NCBI GenBank assembly: GCA_016703335.1
Contig: JADJCG010000008.1
Span: forward strand, 1 to 64,000
Source of the DNA: Caulobacteraceae bacterium
GTDB lineage: Bacteria > Pseudomonadota > Alphaproteobacteria > Caulobacterales > Aquidulcibacteraceae
DNA length: 64,000 bases
Reading direction: 5' to 3'
A model generated the notes under the pieces. The model worked only from the letters and a program-made list of their open reading frames with translations, searched no databases and was not told the origin of the DNA. A program made the position numbers and the translations under genes. This document shows positions 45,085-55,105 of the stretch, piece after piece; the first letter of the stretch is position 1, and every line of letters begins with the position of its first letter.

Positions 45085-46623
45085 CTAACGCGCCAGCTCA
45101 TACATGATGTCGATGAAGCCCATCACCGCGCCGGAGAGGCCCTGGACGCGCGGATTGTTGCTGTCGATCAGGAAGTATTCGTTCGGCGCGTGGGCGCCGT
45201 TGCCGTGGCCAAGCCCAAACTGGCCGGCCGGGATGCTGACCGGCGCCGCCGTGAACACCGCGCCCGGCCATGAGCCGGCGAGACGCGGGTTGAGCGCCGC
45301 GCGCGCGCCGCCAAGACGATACGCCGCCAGTTGGGCCTGCACGATGGCGCTGTCTTCCGCCGTCTCCGTCGGATCGTAGCCGCCGCTGACATTGACCTGC
45401 ACATCGTTGAAGCCGCGTGCATCCAAGTGCGCGCGCAGCTTCGCTTCGCACTCTGCGCGCGTTTGGTTTGGCACCAAGCGCATGTCGATCTTGGCGACGC
45501 CGCGATGGGGGAGAATGGTCATGCCGCCTGGGCCGGTGTAGCCGCCGACTAAGCCTTCGATGTTCACCGTCGGCTGCGAGGCGAGGCGTTCCAGTGCCTG
45601 CGCCCAAGGCAGATCGTCGATGAAGTGCGAGACGCCGTTGCGTTGTTTGTAGTCAGCTTCGCTGGTGTTGCGCGCCCCTTGCTGGATGAGTTCTCGCTCG
45701 CGCGTCGTCAGTGGGCGCACGTTTTCGAACCAGCCATCAATCGCCGGCGTGTTGCCGTCTTCGCTGGTCAGCGTGTCGAGCGCGCGGACGAGACGCCACA
45801 ACGGCGCATCGATCATTGCCTTGGTGCTGGAGTGAATATCACGCGTCGGGCCGCGGCCCCAGCTCTCGCCGCTAGCAACCAATTCGCACTCGATCACGCC
45901 CTTGGCGCCGAGATTGACGTTGACGCCGCCCGTCGTCGGATCTTGCCACGCGCTCGGGATGAACACGCCGAGCGTGCTCTGCAGGCGCGGCAGCACGTTG
46001 GCGTGCTGCGCGATCTGGTGGAAGTGCGGGCTGCCGATCTCTTCTTCGCCTTCGCAGATCAGCACCACGTTCACTGGCGGCTGGCGACCAGCCGCGCGCA
46101 GCGCACGCAGCGCGCCGAGAAACGCGATCTCCGGACCTTTCTGGTTCACGGCGCCGCGGCCAACGACAACGCGGCCAAGCTCGTTATTGACCAAGCGCGC
46201 TTCCAGCGGCGGTGATGACCATTCCGCCGGATTGAATTGCTTCACGTCGTACATGAAATAGACGGCCAGCGTTTTCGGTGCGCCGACATCAAGCGTCGCC
46301 CACACGCCGGGCGAGCCGTCGGTGGAAATAATATCCGCCGTTTGGAAACCAGCTTCACGCGCGAGCCGCGCCATGTAGTCGGCGCCTTCGGGAACGTTCA
46401 GACCTTCAGCCGCGATCGTCGGATTGCGAATCCAATCCTGCAGCAGCGCGACGTTCGCTTCCTTCTGCTGATCGACGATGCGCCGCAGCGCGCCGCGATT
46501 GGGCGTCGCTGCATCTGCATCTGTGACAGCAAGCAATGGCGTCAGCGCCGCAGCGCCCGCCCACAAACCGCGCCGTGTCGGCTGCGCTACTTGATCGAGT
46601 TGCGGAATGTCGTCGCGGTCCAT
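45085..46623 (-). CDS. M20-family peptidase-like protein with substituted metal ligands
   Basis: A 512-residue protein with a Tat-like N-terminus (PTRRGLWAGAAALTPLLAVT). The M20 order is clear: AVYFMYDVKQFNPAEWSSPP, VVVGRGAVNQKGPEIAFLGA, VVLICEGEEEIGSPHF, then the dimerisation lobe and the C-terminal APNEYFLIDS. Against canonical M20 enzymes, the first ligand (H in GHxD) is Met124 and the bridging Asp (GRGxxDxK) is Asn160, whereas Asp126, Glu193 and Glu194 are kept. It may be catalytically altered or use another metal arrangement. I have a vague memory of the same motif in related M20 proteins, so a subfamily is possible. Probably exported. Confidence 0.82.
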   Translation of the reverse strand: MDRDDIPQLDQVAQPTRRGLWAGAAALTPLLAVTDADAATPNRGALRRIVDQQKEANVALLQDWIRNPTIAAEGLNVPEGADYMARLAREAGFQTADIISTDGSPGVWATLDVGAPKTLAVYFMYDVKQFNPAEWSSPPLEARLVNNELGRVVVGRGAVNQKGPEIAFLGALRALRAAGRQPPVNVVLICEGEEEIGSPHFHQIAQHANVLPRLQSTLGVFIPSAWQDPTTGGVNVNLGAKGVIECELVASGESWGRGPTRDIHSSTKAMIDAPLWRLVRALDTLTSEDGNTPAIDGWFENVRPLTTRERELIQQGARNTSEADYKQRNGVSHFIDDLPWAQALERLASQPTVNIEGLVGGYTGPGGMTILPHRGVAKIDMRLVPNQTRAECEAKLRAHLDARGFNDVQVNVSGGYDPTETAEDSAIVQAQLAAYRLGGARAALNPRLAGSWPGAVFTAAPVSIPAGQFGLGHGNGAHAPNEYFLIDSNNPRVQGLSGAVMGFIDIMYELAR

Positions 46624-46650
46624 GCTCGTCCCCTCAAAAGAGGGGAGAGC

Positions 46651-48462
46651 CTAGAGCGGCTTCGTCGCGCCTTCCAGCCATGTCTTGGCGTCACCATCGA
46701 GCTGTGGGCCGATCTTCTCCCACACGCGCGCGTGGTAGCCATTGACCCACGCAATCTCTTCCTTCGTGAGCAGCTGCTTCACGATCAGATCGCGCGCGAT
46801 TGGCGCCAGCGTCAGTGTTTCGAAGCCAAGCATCGGCCGCTCTCCGCCTGCGACGTCAGCGGCGGGCGTGACCACTTGCAGGTTCTCGATGCGAATGCCG
46901 TAGGCGCCGGTTTTGTAATAGCCCGGCTCGTTCGAGACGATCATGCCTGGCTCAAGCGGTTGCGTATTCACGAACTTCGCAATCCGATGCGGACCCTCAT
47001 GCACGCCGAGATAAACACCGACACCGTGCCCCGTGCCGTGATCATAATCGAGGCCAGCTTCCCACAGGCTCATGCGCGCCAGCGCATCGAGCTGGTGGCC
47101 GGTTGTTCCTTTCGGGAATCGCACGCGCGATAGCGCGATGTGGCCCTTCAGAACGCGCGTGAAGCGGTCTTTCATTTCTTTCGACGCGCGGCCAATGGCG
47201 ACCGTGCGCGTGATGTCCGTCGTGCCGTCGAGATATTGCGCGCCGCTATCGATAAGGAAGAGCGAGCCGCGGGCGAGCTTGCGGTTGGTCTTCTTCGTCA
47301 CGCGATAGTGGACGATTGCGCCGTTTGGCCCAGCGCCCGAGATCGAGTCGAAGGAGAGATCTTTGAGTGCGCCAGTATCAGCGCGGAATTGCTCCAGCTT
47401 CTGGCACGCTTCGATCTCTTGCACTTTGCCGCTTTGGCCTTCCGTCGCGAGCCAATGCAGGAAACGCGAAACCGGCGCGCCGTCGCGTTGGTGCGCCTTG
47501 TGCGAGCCTTCGATCTCTTTCGCGTTCTTGCACGCGCGCGGCAGCACAACCGGATCCTGCCCGCGCACGATCTCCGCGCCGGCCTTCTTCAGCTCTTCAA
47601 AATACCAAGCACTCGCCGTTGACGGATCAAGCTTGATCTTCTTGCCGCCAAGCGCGCGCAATGTCGGCTGCAGCTCTTCGCTCGGCTTGATCGCGACTTC
47701 GTTGCCGAGCCATTGGCGCAGCTCCGGCGAAACCTTTTCGTCAGCCAAGAACAGATCCGCCGTGCCGTCCTTATGCAGCACAGCTTCGCCGAGCGGCAGC
47801 GGCGTGCGCGCGACATCGCCGCCGCGCACATTGAAGAGCCAAGCAATCGAAGCCGGCGAGGTGATCACCACCGCATCCGCGCCGTCCTTGCCGACTTCGT
47901 CACCCAAGCGATGCCGCTTCGAAGAAGCGTTCTCGCCCGTGTATGCTTCTTGCTGCGGCACCACCTTCGCCATCGGGATCGCCGGACGGTCTTCCCAGAT
48001 TTCATCGATCGGATTGCGATCCAGCGGCACGAGCGTCACGCCAGCCGCGTCGGCGGCGCTGCGCAGGCGATCCAGGCTGTCTGGGCTGTGCAGCTTTGGG
48101 TCATAGCCGATGCGCTGACCCGCCTTGCCACGCTCGCGCAGAAACAGCGGCACGCCGCCGTCTACCAAGTCGCGATAAGCAAAAAGATCGCCATCGACCT
48201 GCGCCCGCACCTGCAGCGTGTAGCGCCCGTCGGTGAACACGGCCGCCTCATCGGCCATCACAACGGCGGCGCCGGCCGAGCCCGTAAATCCGGTCGTCCA
48301 GGCCAAACGGTCATAGGCCGGGGGCACATATTCATTCTGCCATTCGTCCTCGTGGGGCACGATGAAGCCGTCCAGGCCGGCGGCCTTTAGCGCTTTTCTC
48401 AAGCGGGGCAGGTGCTTACGGCCAAGAGTGGGGCCGCCCGGATCGTCATAGGTCTGGAACAC
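46651..48462 (-). CDS. pepP: Xaa-Pro aminopeptidase, three-domain type
   Basis: An intact 603-residue M24B aminopeptidase, longer than E. coli PepP (about 440) and like the three-domain eukaryotic XPNPEP1. Two creatinase N-terminal domains (GFIVPHEDEWQNEYVPPAYD, GFTGSAGAAVVMADEAAVFT; VDGDLFAYRDLVDGGVPLFL) precede the pita-bread domain. Metal ligands occur in LIDSGAQYLDGTTDITRT (two Asp), GTGHGVGVYLGVHEGP (His), MIVSNEPGYYKTGAYGIRIE (Glu) and the final IENLQVV. It removes N-terminal residues before proline. Cytoplasmic, no signal peptide. Confidence 0.95.
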   Translation of the reverse strand: MFQTYDDPGGPTLGRKHLPRLRKALKAAGLDGFIVPHEDEWQNEYVPPAYDRLAWTTGFTGSAGAAVVMADEAAVFTDGRYTLQVRAQVDGDLFAYRDLVDGGVPLFLRERGKAGQRIGYDPKLHSPDSLDRLRSAADAAGVTLVPLDRNPIDEIWEDRPAIPMAKVVPQQEAYTGENASSKRHRLGDEVGKDGADAVVITSPASIAWLFNVRGGDVARTPLPLGEAVLHKDGTADLFLADEKVSPELRQWLGNEVAIKPSEELQPTLRALGGKKIKLDPSTASAWYFEELKKAGAEIVRGQDPVVLPRACKNAKEIEGSHKAHQRDGAPVSRFLHWLATEGQSGKVQEIEACQKLEQFRADTGALKDLSFDSISGAGPNGAIVHYRVTKKTNRKLARGSLFLIDSGAQYLDGTTDITRTVAIGRASKEMKDRFTRVLKGHIALSRVRFPKGTTGHQLDALARMSLWEAGLDYDHGTGHGVGVYLGVHEGPHRIAKFVNTQPLEPGMIVSNEPGYYKTGAYGIRIENLQVVTPAADVAGGERPMLGFETLTLAPIARDLIVKQLLTKEEIAWVNGYHARVWEKIGPQLDGDAKTWLEGATKPL

Positions 48463-48577
48463 GTCTTGCGTCCTTTGAGGCCCTGGTTCAGGGCAGGTTC
48501 AGAGCCAGGAGTTTAAGCCCTTGCGCTAAGAGTTTAAGGGGCGGCGGTCGGAAAACCGGCCCGAGGCGCGGAGAAAC

Positions 48578-49021
48578 ATGGGTCATTGGGTTCAAAAGGC
48601 AGGGGCGGCGCTGATCGCCCTGGCGTTGGTGGCAAGCCCCACCGCGTCCGGCCAGGACCTGCGCGACTACCTGACCCAACAGCTCGACAACCAAGAGCCT
48701 AACAACGCCGAGCGGGGCTTCGCCCACGCCGTCGGACCTCTCGCGGGCACGCTCTCCAGCTCCCACGCCGCTCAGCTACCACTGACGCTCCGAGCGGGGC
48801 AGGAGATCCGGATTGTCGGCGTCTGCGACCAAGGCTGCAACGACCTCGACATCCGAGTCCTCAACCCGCGTGGCCAGATCATCGCGCAAGATGTTCGCGG
48901 CAACGATCATCCGGTCGTAGACCTACGCGCCGACATGTTCGGTCAGCACACGATCGAAGTCGGCATGATTGATTGCGACGCGCCGCGCTGCCGCTACGCG
49001 GTCAACGTCTACACGCGCTAG
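48578..49021 (+). CDS. Secreted single four-cysteine domain protein, homologous to the TIR protein C-terminus
   Basis: A 147-residue protein with a signal peptide (residues 1 to about 24; ALIALALVASPTASG). The mature part has IVGVCDQGCNDLDIRVLNPR, GQIIAQD and IEVGMIDCDAPRCRYAVNVY. Cysteines are C83, C87, C133, C138. The same block (C283, C287, C333, C338, exactly the same spacing) forms the C-terminus of the TIR protein at 55106-56158. It resembles a PPC-like beta sandwich (a DLDIR-L-D--G strand pair) with two likely disulfides. Function unknown. It is convergent with prmA (4-base overlap). Confidence 0.7.
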   Translation: MGHWVQKAGAALIALALVASPTASGQDLRDYLTQQLDNQEPNNAERGFAHAVGPLAGTLSSSHAAQLPLTLRAGQEIRIVGVCDQGCNDLDIRVLNPRGQIIAQDVRGNDHPVVDLRADMFGQHTIEVGMIDCDAPRCRYAVNVYTR

Positions 49022-49863
49022 GGCTTACGCCACACCAGCGTCATCCAAGCTTCTTTCGGGATCTGCTTTTCCAGAATAAGCCCGCGATTGGCGTAAGCTT
49101 CGCGCACCAGCGGCGCTTGCGTGCGCAGCAGCCCTGACAAGATCAAAGTCCCGCCAGGCTCAAGCACGCGCACGAGTTTCGGCGCGAGCCGGATCAGCGG
49201 TCGCATCAGAATGTTGGCGAACACCAGATCGAACTGCTTGCCCGCAATGTAGCGCGCGCCATCGCCCGCAATCACCCGCACGCGCGGCGCAACTTTGTTT
49301 TGATGCGTGTTGATCTCGGCAATCGCCGCCGCGCGGTGATCGATCTCAATCGCCAGCGCATCAGCGCCTTGCTTCGCCGCTGCAATCGCCAGCACACCCG
49401 AGCCCGCGCCTATATCCAGTACCCGCTCCACCCGGCGTTCGCGTAGAATGCCCTCGAGCGCCATCAAGCACCCCCAGGTCGTGCCGTGATGGCCGGTGCC
49501 GAACGCTTCGCTCGCCTCGATCCAAATCTTAGAGCGGCCGTTGTTCTCGCCCATCAGCGCATGCGCGCCTGCGACCACGAAGCGCCCCGCACGCACTGCC
49601 GGCAGGCCTTCGAGCGACATCGCCACCCAATCAGCCGTCTTTACTTTCTTTTGCTTCAGATGAAGCTCTGGCGCTGCCGCGCCCACGATCGCCTCAGCCG
49701 ACAACGCGTCCTGCTTAGTCGGCGCATAAATCTCAATCCGAAACCTGCCCGGCTTTTCCTCGAACCAGCTGACCGCATCAGCCGGAGAGGGATCGTGCCG
49801 ATCCAACTCATCCGCCGCCGCGCGAATTTGAGCAAAGGTGCCGAGGGCAGTGAGGAGGAGCAT
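49018..49863 (-). CDS. prmA: Ribosomal protein L11 methyltransferase
   Basis: An intact 281-residue class I methyltransferase. The C-terminal half has the PrmA motifs EASEAFGTGHHGTTWGCLMA, VLDIGAGSGVLAIAAAKQG (SAM motif I), ALAIEIDHRAAAIAEINTHQ and LVFANILMRPLIRLAPKLV (NILMRPL; NILAGPL in E. coli). The N-terminal domain binds L11. It methylates lysines and the N-terminus of L11. Confidence 0.94.
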   Translation of the reverse strand: MLLLTALGTFAQIRAAADELDRHDPSPADAVSWFEEKPGRFRIEIYAPTKQDALSAEAIVGAAAPELHLKQKKVKTADWVAMSLEGLPAVRAGRFVVAGAHALMGENNGRSKIWIEASEAFGTGHHGTTWGCLMALEGILRERRVERVLDIGAGSGVLAIAAAKQGADALAIEIDHRAAAIAEINTHQNKVAPRVRVIAGDGARYIAGKQFDLVFANILMRPLIRLAPKLVRVLEPGGTLILSGLLRTQAPLVREAYANRGLILEKQIPKEAWMTLVWRKP

Positions 49864-49992
49864 GGGGCGAGCGCATACGAACTTGGGCCGCGCTTGTCAT
49901 CACCTCACACACTTTGGTGAGCACACCGGATCGTGAGCCACCCTCGGCGCGAACGCGGTTAGCGTTCTCTCAAGTCTCTAGGGAGGGTTGAG

Positions 49993-50745
49993 ATGATCAG
50001 AGCATTGTTCTTGCCGGCGGTGTGCGTGTGCGCCGCCAGCCCAGCCGTCGCCAGATATCTTCGATCGGCCATACTGGCTGGATCGGGCCAGTCGTCGAAG
50101 GCAGGGGCGCTCGCAAATTGTTGTCCCCGCCGATGAAGCTTCGTTCAGCGTGACATTCACCGCGGTCGAGGGCGACGCGCGTGCCGCCTTGTTTTCCGGC
50201 TGGGACCGCGCGCGCCTCGCTGTGGCAGAGATCCGTGCGCGCGGCGGCGACACCACAGCTCACATCAAATGCCGGCGAGGAACGCCATCTACCGCGAGTA
50301 CCGCAACGACGCGGGCCAGGCGTTTCCGAGCGGCGCTCTGACCAATCGACAATTACTCAGCGACAGTGGTGCGCTCGGCGTTCGCGTCTCCGATGTGCGC
50401 CGTGCGTTAGATGCGCGTGCAGCGGCGCTTGCTGTTGGCCCGGAGAACGTTGGCGACCTGCAGTTCAGATTGTCGGAATCCGCGCCTGCTCGGCTGCAAG
50501 CCTATCGCGCCGCTGTTCAGGACGCGGCGGCGCGCGCTCGAATCGCAGCAGAAGGCGGCGGCGCGCCTCTCGGCCGGCTGCTGGTGCTGCAAGAAGGGCA
50601 GGGGCCATGCATCGGACGCGCCGTGGTGGTTGCGGCCGGCACGCGTATGGTGCGGCAAGACTTACGCCGTAGCAGTCCAGTCACGACAGTCGGCGCCGAG
50701 ATTGAGGTCGCAGTCACCAGCCGGACATTGCGCCTAGAGCACTGA
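49993..50745 (+). CDS. SIMPL-domain (DUF541) protein (frameshifted)
   Basis: The N-terminus (ATG 49993) gives MIRALFLPAVCVCAASPAVA, a signal peptide. Frame changes near 50050-50150 lead to DEASFSVTFTAVEGDARAAL and GWDRARLAVAEIRARGGDTT; another near 50265 leads to YREYRNDAGQAFPSGAL and to the C-terminal half ALDARAAALAVGPENVGDLQ, FRLSESAPARLQAYRAAVQD, AAEGGGAPLGRLLVLQEG. That last half is typical of the SIMPL (YggE) family of periplasmic proteins linked to oxidative stress. The corrected length is about 250 residues. Confidence 0.72.
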
Positions 50746-50827
50746 AAGGACATTGCGCGCGTGCGTTGCCATCCGATGCGCCGGTGATCGAAGTCCGCGG
50801 AGGTGGCGGCGCGATTTATGCGGTCGG

Positions 50828-53210
50828 TTAGGCTGCACTCGCAGGCACAACGAAGCTATCGATCACGCGCTTCTCGCCGGCTTTCTCGAACTGCACGGTG
50901 AGCTTGTTGCCTTCGACGCCGCTGATGCGGCCGTAGCCGAATTTTTGGTGGAAGATGCGGTCGCCGCGTTTGAAGTGCGGAATCGTCACCGCTTGAGCGC
51001 GCCACGAGTCGTGCTTCGCCATCGATCACCGGTGGTTTGCTTTGGAACGCGCCGCGCTCCTGTGCGCGCCGCCAACCGGGCGATTGATAGCTCGAGGTGA
51101 ACGGCTCCACCGCCATGTCGCGCACGCCCGGCGCTTGCATGCCGTAGCCGGTCTCGCTCACCGCATCGACGTTGGCGCTGGGCAGCTCATCAATGAAGCG
51201 CGAAGGGAGCACCACTTGCCAGCGTCCGTAAATCTGCCTGTTCGCCGCGAACGAAATCCGCGCGCTCTCCCGCGCCCGCGTAATGCCGACATACGCAAGC
51301 CGGCGCTCTTCTTCCAAACCCTTCTCGCCGCTCTCATCGATCGAGCGCTTCGACGGAAACACTTCTTCTTCCCAGCCGGGGAGGAAGACGAGCGGGAATT
51401 CCAAACCCTTGGCGGCGTGCAACGTCGAAAGCTGCACGTTCTCAGTGTCGCTTTCGCTTTCGATATCGAGCACCAGCGAAACGTGTTCGAGATACGCTTC
51501 CAGCGTGTCGTACTGGCTCATCGACTGAACCAGTTCCTTCAAGTTTTCGAGCCGCGTCTGCGCTTGCGGAGATTTGTCCCGGCGCAGCATTTCCGTGTAG
51601 CCGCTCTCATCGAGCACAATCTCGGCCAGCTCAACGTGCGACAACGACCGCGATTGCTCGCGCCAGCGATCGAGATCGTTGAGGAACGAGCGCAACGCTG
51701 TGCGCGCTTTCAACGGCAGGTCGTCCGTCAGCACCATCTCGCGGGCCGCGCCGATCAGCGTGCGGAAACGCGTCGCGCCGCCCGGCGCTACTGGCTGTTC
51801 AGTCACCACTTCGCCGGTGTCCTGATCGAAGAGGGGCCGTTATCGGTCACGAACCGCACCGGCGGCTTGCCGGCGTGCGCGTGCAGCTTCTGCACCGTGC
51901 CTTCGCCGACGCCGCGTTTCGGCTGATTGACGATGCGCTCGAACGCCAGATCGTCGTCCTCGGAGCGGATCAGCCGCAGATAGGCGTGCACGTCGCGCAC
52001 CTCGGCGCGTTCGAAGAAGCGCGGGCCGCCGATGACCTTGTAAGGGATGCGCAGCATCAGGAAGCGTTCTTCAAACGCCCGCATCTGCCACGCCGCGCGC
52101 ACCAGCACCGCGACGTCCGCGTAGGAGCGATTGCTCTGTCGCCAGCCTTCAATGTCGTCCGCGATGAGGCGCGCTTCTGCTTCGCCATCCCAAACGCCGC
52201 GCACTTTCACACGATTGCCAAGCTCATCGTCCGTGAACAGCGTCTTGCCCAAGCGCCCGCGATTGTTCGCGATCAGATGCGACGCTGCCGCCAGAATGTG
52301 CCCAGTCGAGCGATAATTCTGCTCCAACCGCACAACTTCCGCGCCCGGAAAGTCATGCTCGAAGCGCAGGATGTTATCGACCTCCGCGCCGCGCCAGCCA
52401 TAGATCGACTGATCGTCGTCGCCGATCACGCACAAATTCTTGTGCGCCTGCGCAAGCAAACGCAGCCACAAATACTGGGCGACGTTCGTATCCTGATACT
52501 CGTCCACCATCAGGTGGCTGAGTTTCTTGTGATAGCTCTCCAGCACATCTGGATGGCGCTGGAAGATATCGATCATGTGCATCAGCAGATCGCCGAAATC
52601 GCACGCGTTCAAAATCTTCAACCGCGCCTGGTAGATGGCGTAGAGCTTCACGCCTGCGCCGTCGCCGAAGGAGAAGGCTTCGCCTTCGGCACTTTCTCCG
52701 GCGTCAGCGCGCGGTTCTTCCAGCTATCGAGCAGATTGGCGAGTTGGCGCGCGGGCCAGCGCTTTTCATCGATGCCTTCGGCTTCGATGATTTGCTTGAG
52801 CAGACGGATTTGATCGTCGGTGTCGATGATCGAGAAATTGTTCTTCAGCCCAACGAGCTCCGCGTGCGTGCGTAGCATGCGCGCGCTGATCGAGTGAAAC
52901 GTGCCGAGCCACGGCAAACCGCCGCCGCCGGGGCCAAGCAGTTTCTCAACCCGCTCGCGCATCTCACGCGCAGCTTTGTTCGTGAACGTCACCGCGAGCA
53001 CCGACCACGGCTTCGCGCGCCCAGTCGTTAGCAAGTGCGCGAGCCGCGTCGTCAGCACGCGGGTCTTGCCCGTGCCGGCGCCGGCGAGCACCAGCACTGG
53101 GCCGTCAAGCGCTTCGACCGCCGCGCGTTGCCCCGGATTGAGCGACGACAAGTACGGCGCAGCCCGGCCGCGCGCACCGAGATCGGCAGGATTTGCCCTT
53201 CGTCGCTCAT
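50828..53210 (-). CDS. uvrD: UvrD/PcrA superfamily 1A DNA helicase (multiply frameshifted)
   Basis: The likely start is ATG at 53210 (SDEGQILPISVRA), with a slip before APYLSSLNPGQRAAVEALDG. The Walker A motif is AGAGTGKTRVLTTRLAHLLT, motif Ia AVTFTNKAAREMRERVEKLL, then GTFHSISARMLRTHAEL. The frame breaks near 52650; motif II MVDEYQDTN, QSIYGWRGAEVDNIL and RLEQNYRST follow. Another break near 51805 leads to VQLSTLHAAKGLEFPLVFLP and YVGITRARE, and one near 50990 gives the PcrA-type C-terminal domain FHQKFGYGRISGVEG. With corrections it is about 790 residues, normal for this family. It serves nucleotide-excision and mismatch repair. Confidence 0.93.
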
Positions 53211-53320
53211 CGATTCGTCCGTCACCGGGGCTTTCTAGCACGAACCGGGAACATAGTGCCGCAAACCACAGCTTGCGAGGGCTGTCAGGAACCCGTGCTC
53301 AGTGGAGCGGTTGAGCCGTC

Positions 53321-53736
53321 ATGAGAACGACCAACCTGATCCGCCGCATCGCAACCGCGGCGGTGTCGCTTGCGCTTATCGCGTGCTCAAAGCCGGCCGA
53401 GCCGGGATCCCATGCCGCGGATGGCGGGTTCGACTTTCCCTACGGCGCGCACCAGCCTCCTATGTCGGCCTCTGGGCGACGGCGGCGGAGGGGTGCTCCG
53501 ATGCCGCTTGGCGCTTCGAAGCAGCGCGGGTGTCCACGCAAGGCGAAGTTTCCTGTGAGTTCCAAGATATCGCCATGACCGATCGTGGCTACGACATCCA
53601 GCCCAATGCGCGCCAAGCGCGCGCCTACAATATCCAGCTTTCGTTCGCGGAATCCGCCCGCGCCATGATGATCAGCGGCGGCCCCTGGGAAACCGGAACC
53701 GCCCTGGTGTTTTGCAGCACTTTGCCGACTCCGTAG
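53321..53736 (+). CDS. Lipoprotein, hypothetical (frameshifted)
   Basis: The start at 53321 gives MRTTNLIRRIATAAVSLALI with lipobox LIAC (SLALIACSKPAEP). After GGFDFPYGAHQ the frame changes near 53455 and continues YVGLWATAAEGCSDAAWRFE, GEVSCEFQDIAMTDRGYDIQ and the C-terminal MMISGGPWETGTALVFCSTL. Three Cys in the mature part may form disulfides. No known domain. It lies between uvrD and the TIR locus. Confidence 0.55.
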
Positions 53737-53786
53737 CGGGAACTTCGCCTGACTAACGCTGTTACCTCAACAGGAAGGAGGCGAAG

Positions 53787-53966
53787 ATGTTCGATAGCAG
53801 CGAATACCGGATCGGCGCGCTCGCTGGAGCCGTGGCCTTTGTGCTGGTCCTTGCGTTGACGGTCATGGCGTTCACAGCGCTTGAGCCCCGGCGGACGGAT
53901 TCGGCCAAAAGCGATTGGTCTGTTTCGCTATCGGAACCGGACGCGACGATCACCCCCACTTTCTGA
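53787..53966 (+). CDS. Small single-TM protein upstream of the TIR pair
   Basis: A 59-residue product with a strong AGGAAGGAGG ribosome-binding site before ATG 53787. A single transmembrane helix (YRIGALAGAVAFVLVLALTV) is followed by a polar 30-residue tail (RRTDSAKSDWSVSLSEPDAT). It precedes the TIR-DUF805 gene by 78 bases on the same strand. Role unknown. Confidence 0.55.
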   Translation: MFDSSEYRIGALAGAVAFVLVLALTVMAFTALEPRRTDSAKSDWSVSLSEPDATITPTF

Positions 53967-54043
53967 GCAATTCCCGACGAAGTTCGTCGCGCATCGCCAC
54001 AGCGTTCGCTAGCCTCGCGTGACTCACAAGCGGGGCCTTTTGC

Positions 54044-55045
54044 ATGTCCGACGTATTCATTTCGTATGCGCGCGAAGATCGCGCTCAAGCTGAGCGCATC
54101 GCGCGTGGGCTGGAGGCCATGGGTCTCAGCGTCTTTTGGGACAACGAAATCCCGCCCGGGCAAACCTGGGCTGACTATATCGAGAGCAAGCTCAATCAGT
54201 GCAACGCAGCCGTTGTGCTGTGGAGTGAGAACTCAACCAAGTCGCAATGGGTGCGCGAAGAAGCCCGCATGGGGCGGAGCAAACTTATTCCAGCAAAGCT
54301 CGATGTCGCCGAGCCGCCGTTTGGATTTGGCGATGTGCAAGCTGCGGATCTCTCCAGCTGGGGCGGGGATTACAACCATCCGCAATGGGGCCGCTTCGCC
54401 AATGCTGTGTTTGCAAAAGCGCGCCCCGCTGGCGCGCAGCCTGCAGCCGCCGCCACGCCGCACGTCGCGCCGACGCCGCAACCGCCGGCTGGCGGTTGGC
54501 AACAGCCGCAATCCAATCAAAGCGGCGGCGGCTGGCAAACCCCGCCGCCAGCGCAACAGCAACGAGCCTGGTCAACCGGTTCGCAAGCGCCGTCCGGCGT
54601 CGTCGAAAACCTGACGCCAGTTCAATACATCCAAAAATGCTTGCGTCTGTTCGTCGACGGGAAGGGTCGTGCACGCCGCGCCGAGTATTGGTGGTGGGCG
54701 TTGGCGGTGATCGTTGTCTCGATCGTACTGGGCGTTCTCGAGCTTACGTTGTTCGGGTTGAACGCTTACGGCCAGCCGAACAGCCAAATTCTCTCCACCG
54801 TCTTTAGTCTCGCAGTCGCGGCGCCGGGCATCAGTGTTGCGTCACGCCGCTTTCACGATGTCGGCCTGAATGGCTGGCTCGTCGCCGGCTGTGGTGGCGA
54901 TCGTGATCGGCCAGTTTCCACAATGTCGCTCAATCCGCTCGTCGCCGGCCTCATGTTGATCGCGGGACTTGGCATGCTGGTCATCACGGTCATGCCGTCC
55001 AAGCCCGGCCCGAACCAATATGGGCCCAATCCGAAAGGCCTCTGA
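54044..55045 (+). CDS. TIR-domain protein fused to a DUF805 membrane domain
   Basis: A 333-residue protein. Residues 1 to about 125 form a TIR domain: SDVFISYAREDRAQAERIAR, FWDNEIPPGQTWADYIES (BB loop), then AVVLWSENSTKSQWVREEAR with W69 and E73 (WxxxE), E73 aligning with the catalytic Glu of TIR NADases. A Pro/Gln-rich linker (130-185) leads to a DUF805 membrane domain (PVQYIQKCLRLFVDGKGRAR, AEYWWWALAV, GISVASRRFHDVGLNGW, PGPNQYGPNPKGL). Near 54890-54930 a compensated slip seems to disturb one helix. It starts a two-gene TIR unit, 60 bases upstream of the next. NAD cleavage is possible but unproven. Confidence 0.82.
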   Translation: MSDVFISYAREDRAQAERIARGLEAMGLSVFWDNEIPPGQTWADYIESKLNQCNAAVVLWSENSTKSQWVREEARMGRSKLIPAKLDVAEPPFGFGDVQAADLSSWGGDYNHPQWGRFANAVFAKARPAGAQPAAAATPHVAPTPQPPAGGWQQPQSNQSGGGWQTPPPAQQQRAWSTGSQAPSGVVENLTPVQYIQKCLRLFVDGKGRARRAEYWWWALAVIVVSIVLGVLELTLFGLNAYGQPNSQILSTVFSLAVAAPGISVASRRFHDVGLNGWLVAGCGGDRDRPVSTMSLNPLVAGLMLIAGLGMLVITVMPSKPGPNQYGPNPKGL

Positions 55046-55105
55046 TCGCCGCATTTGATACGCCGCGCCAGCGCTGCTAGAAAGGCGCGCCTGCGAGGAG
55101 GGGAA

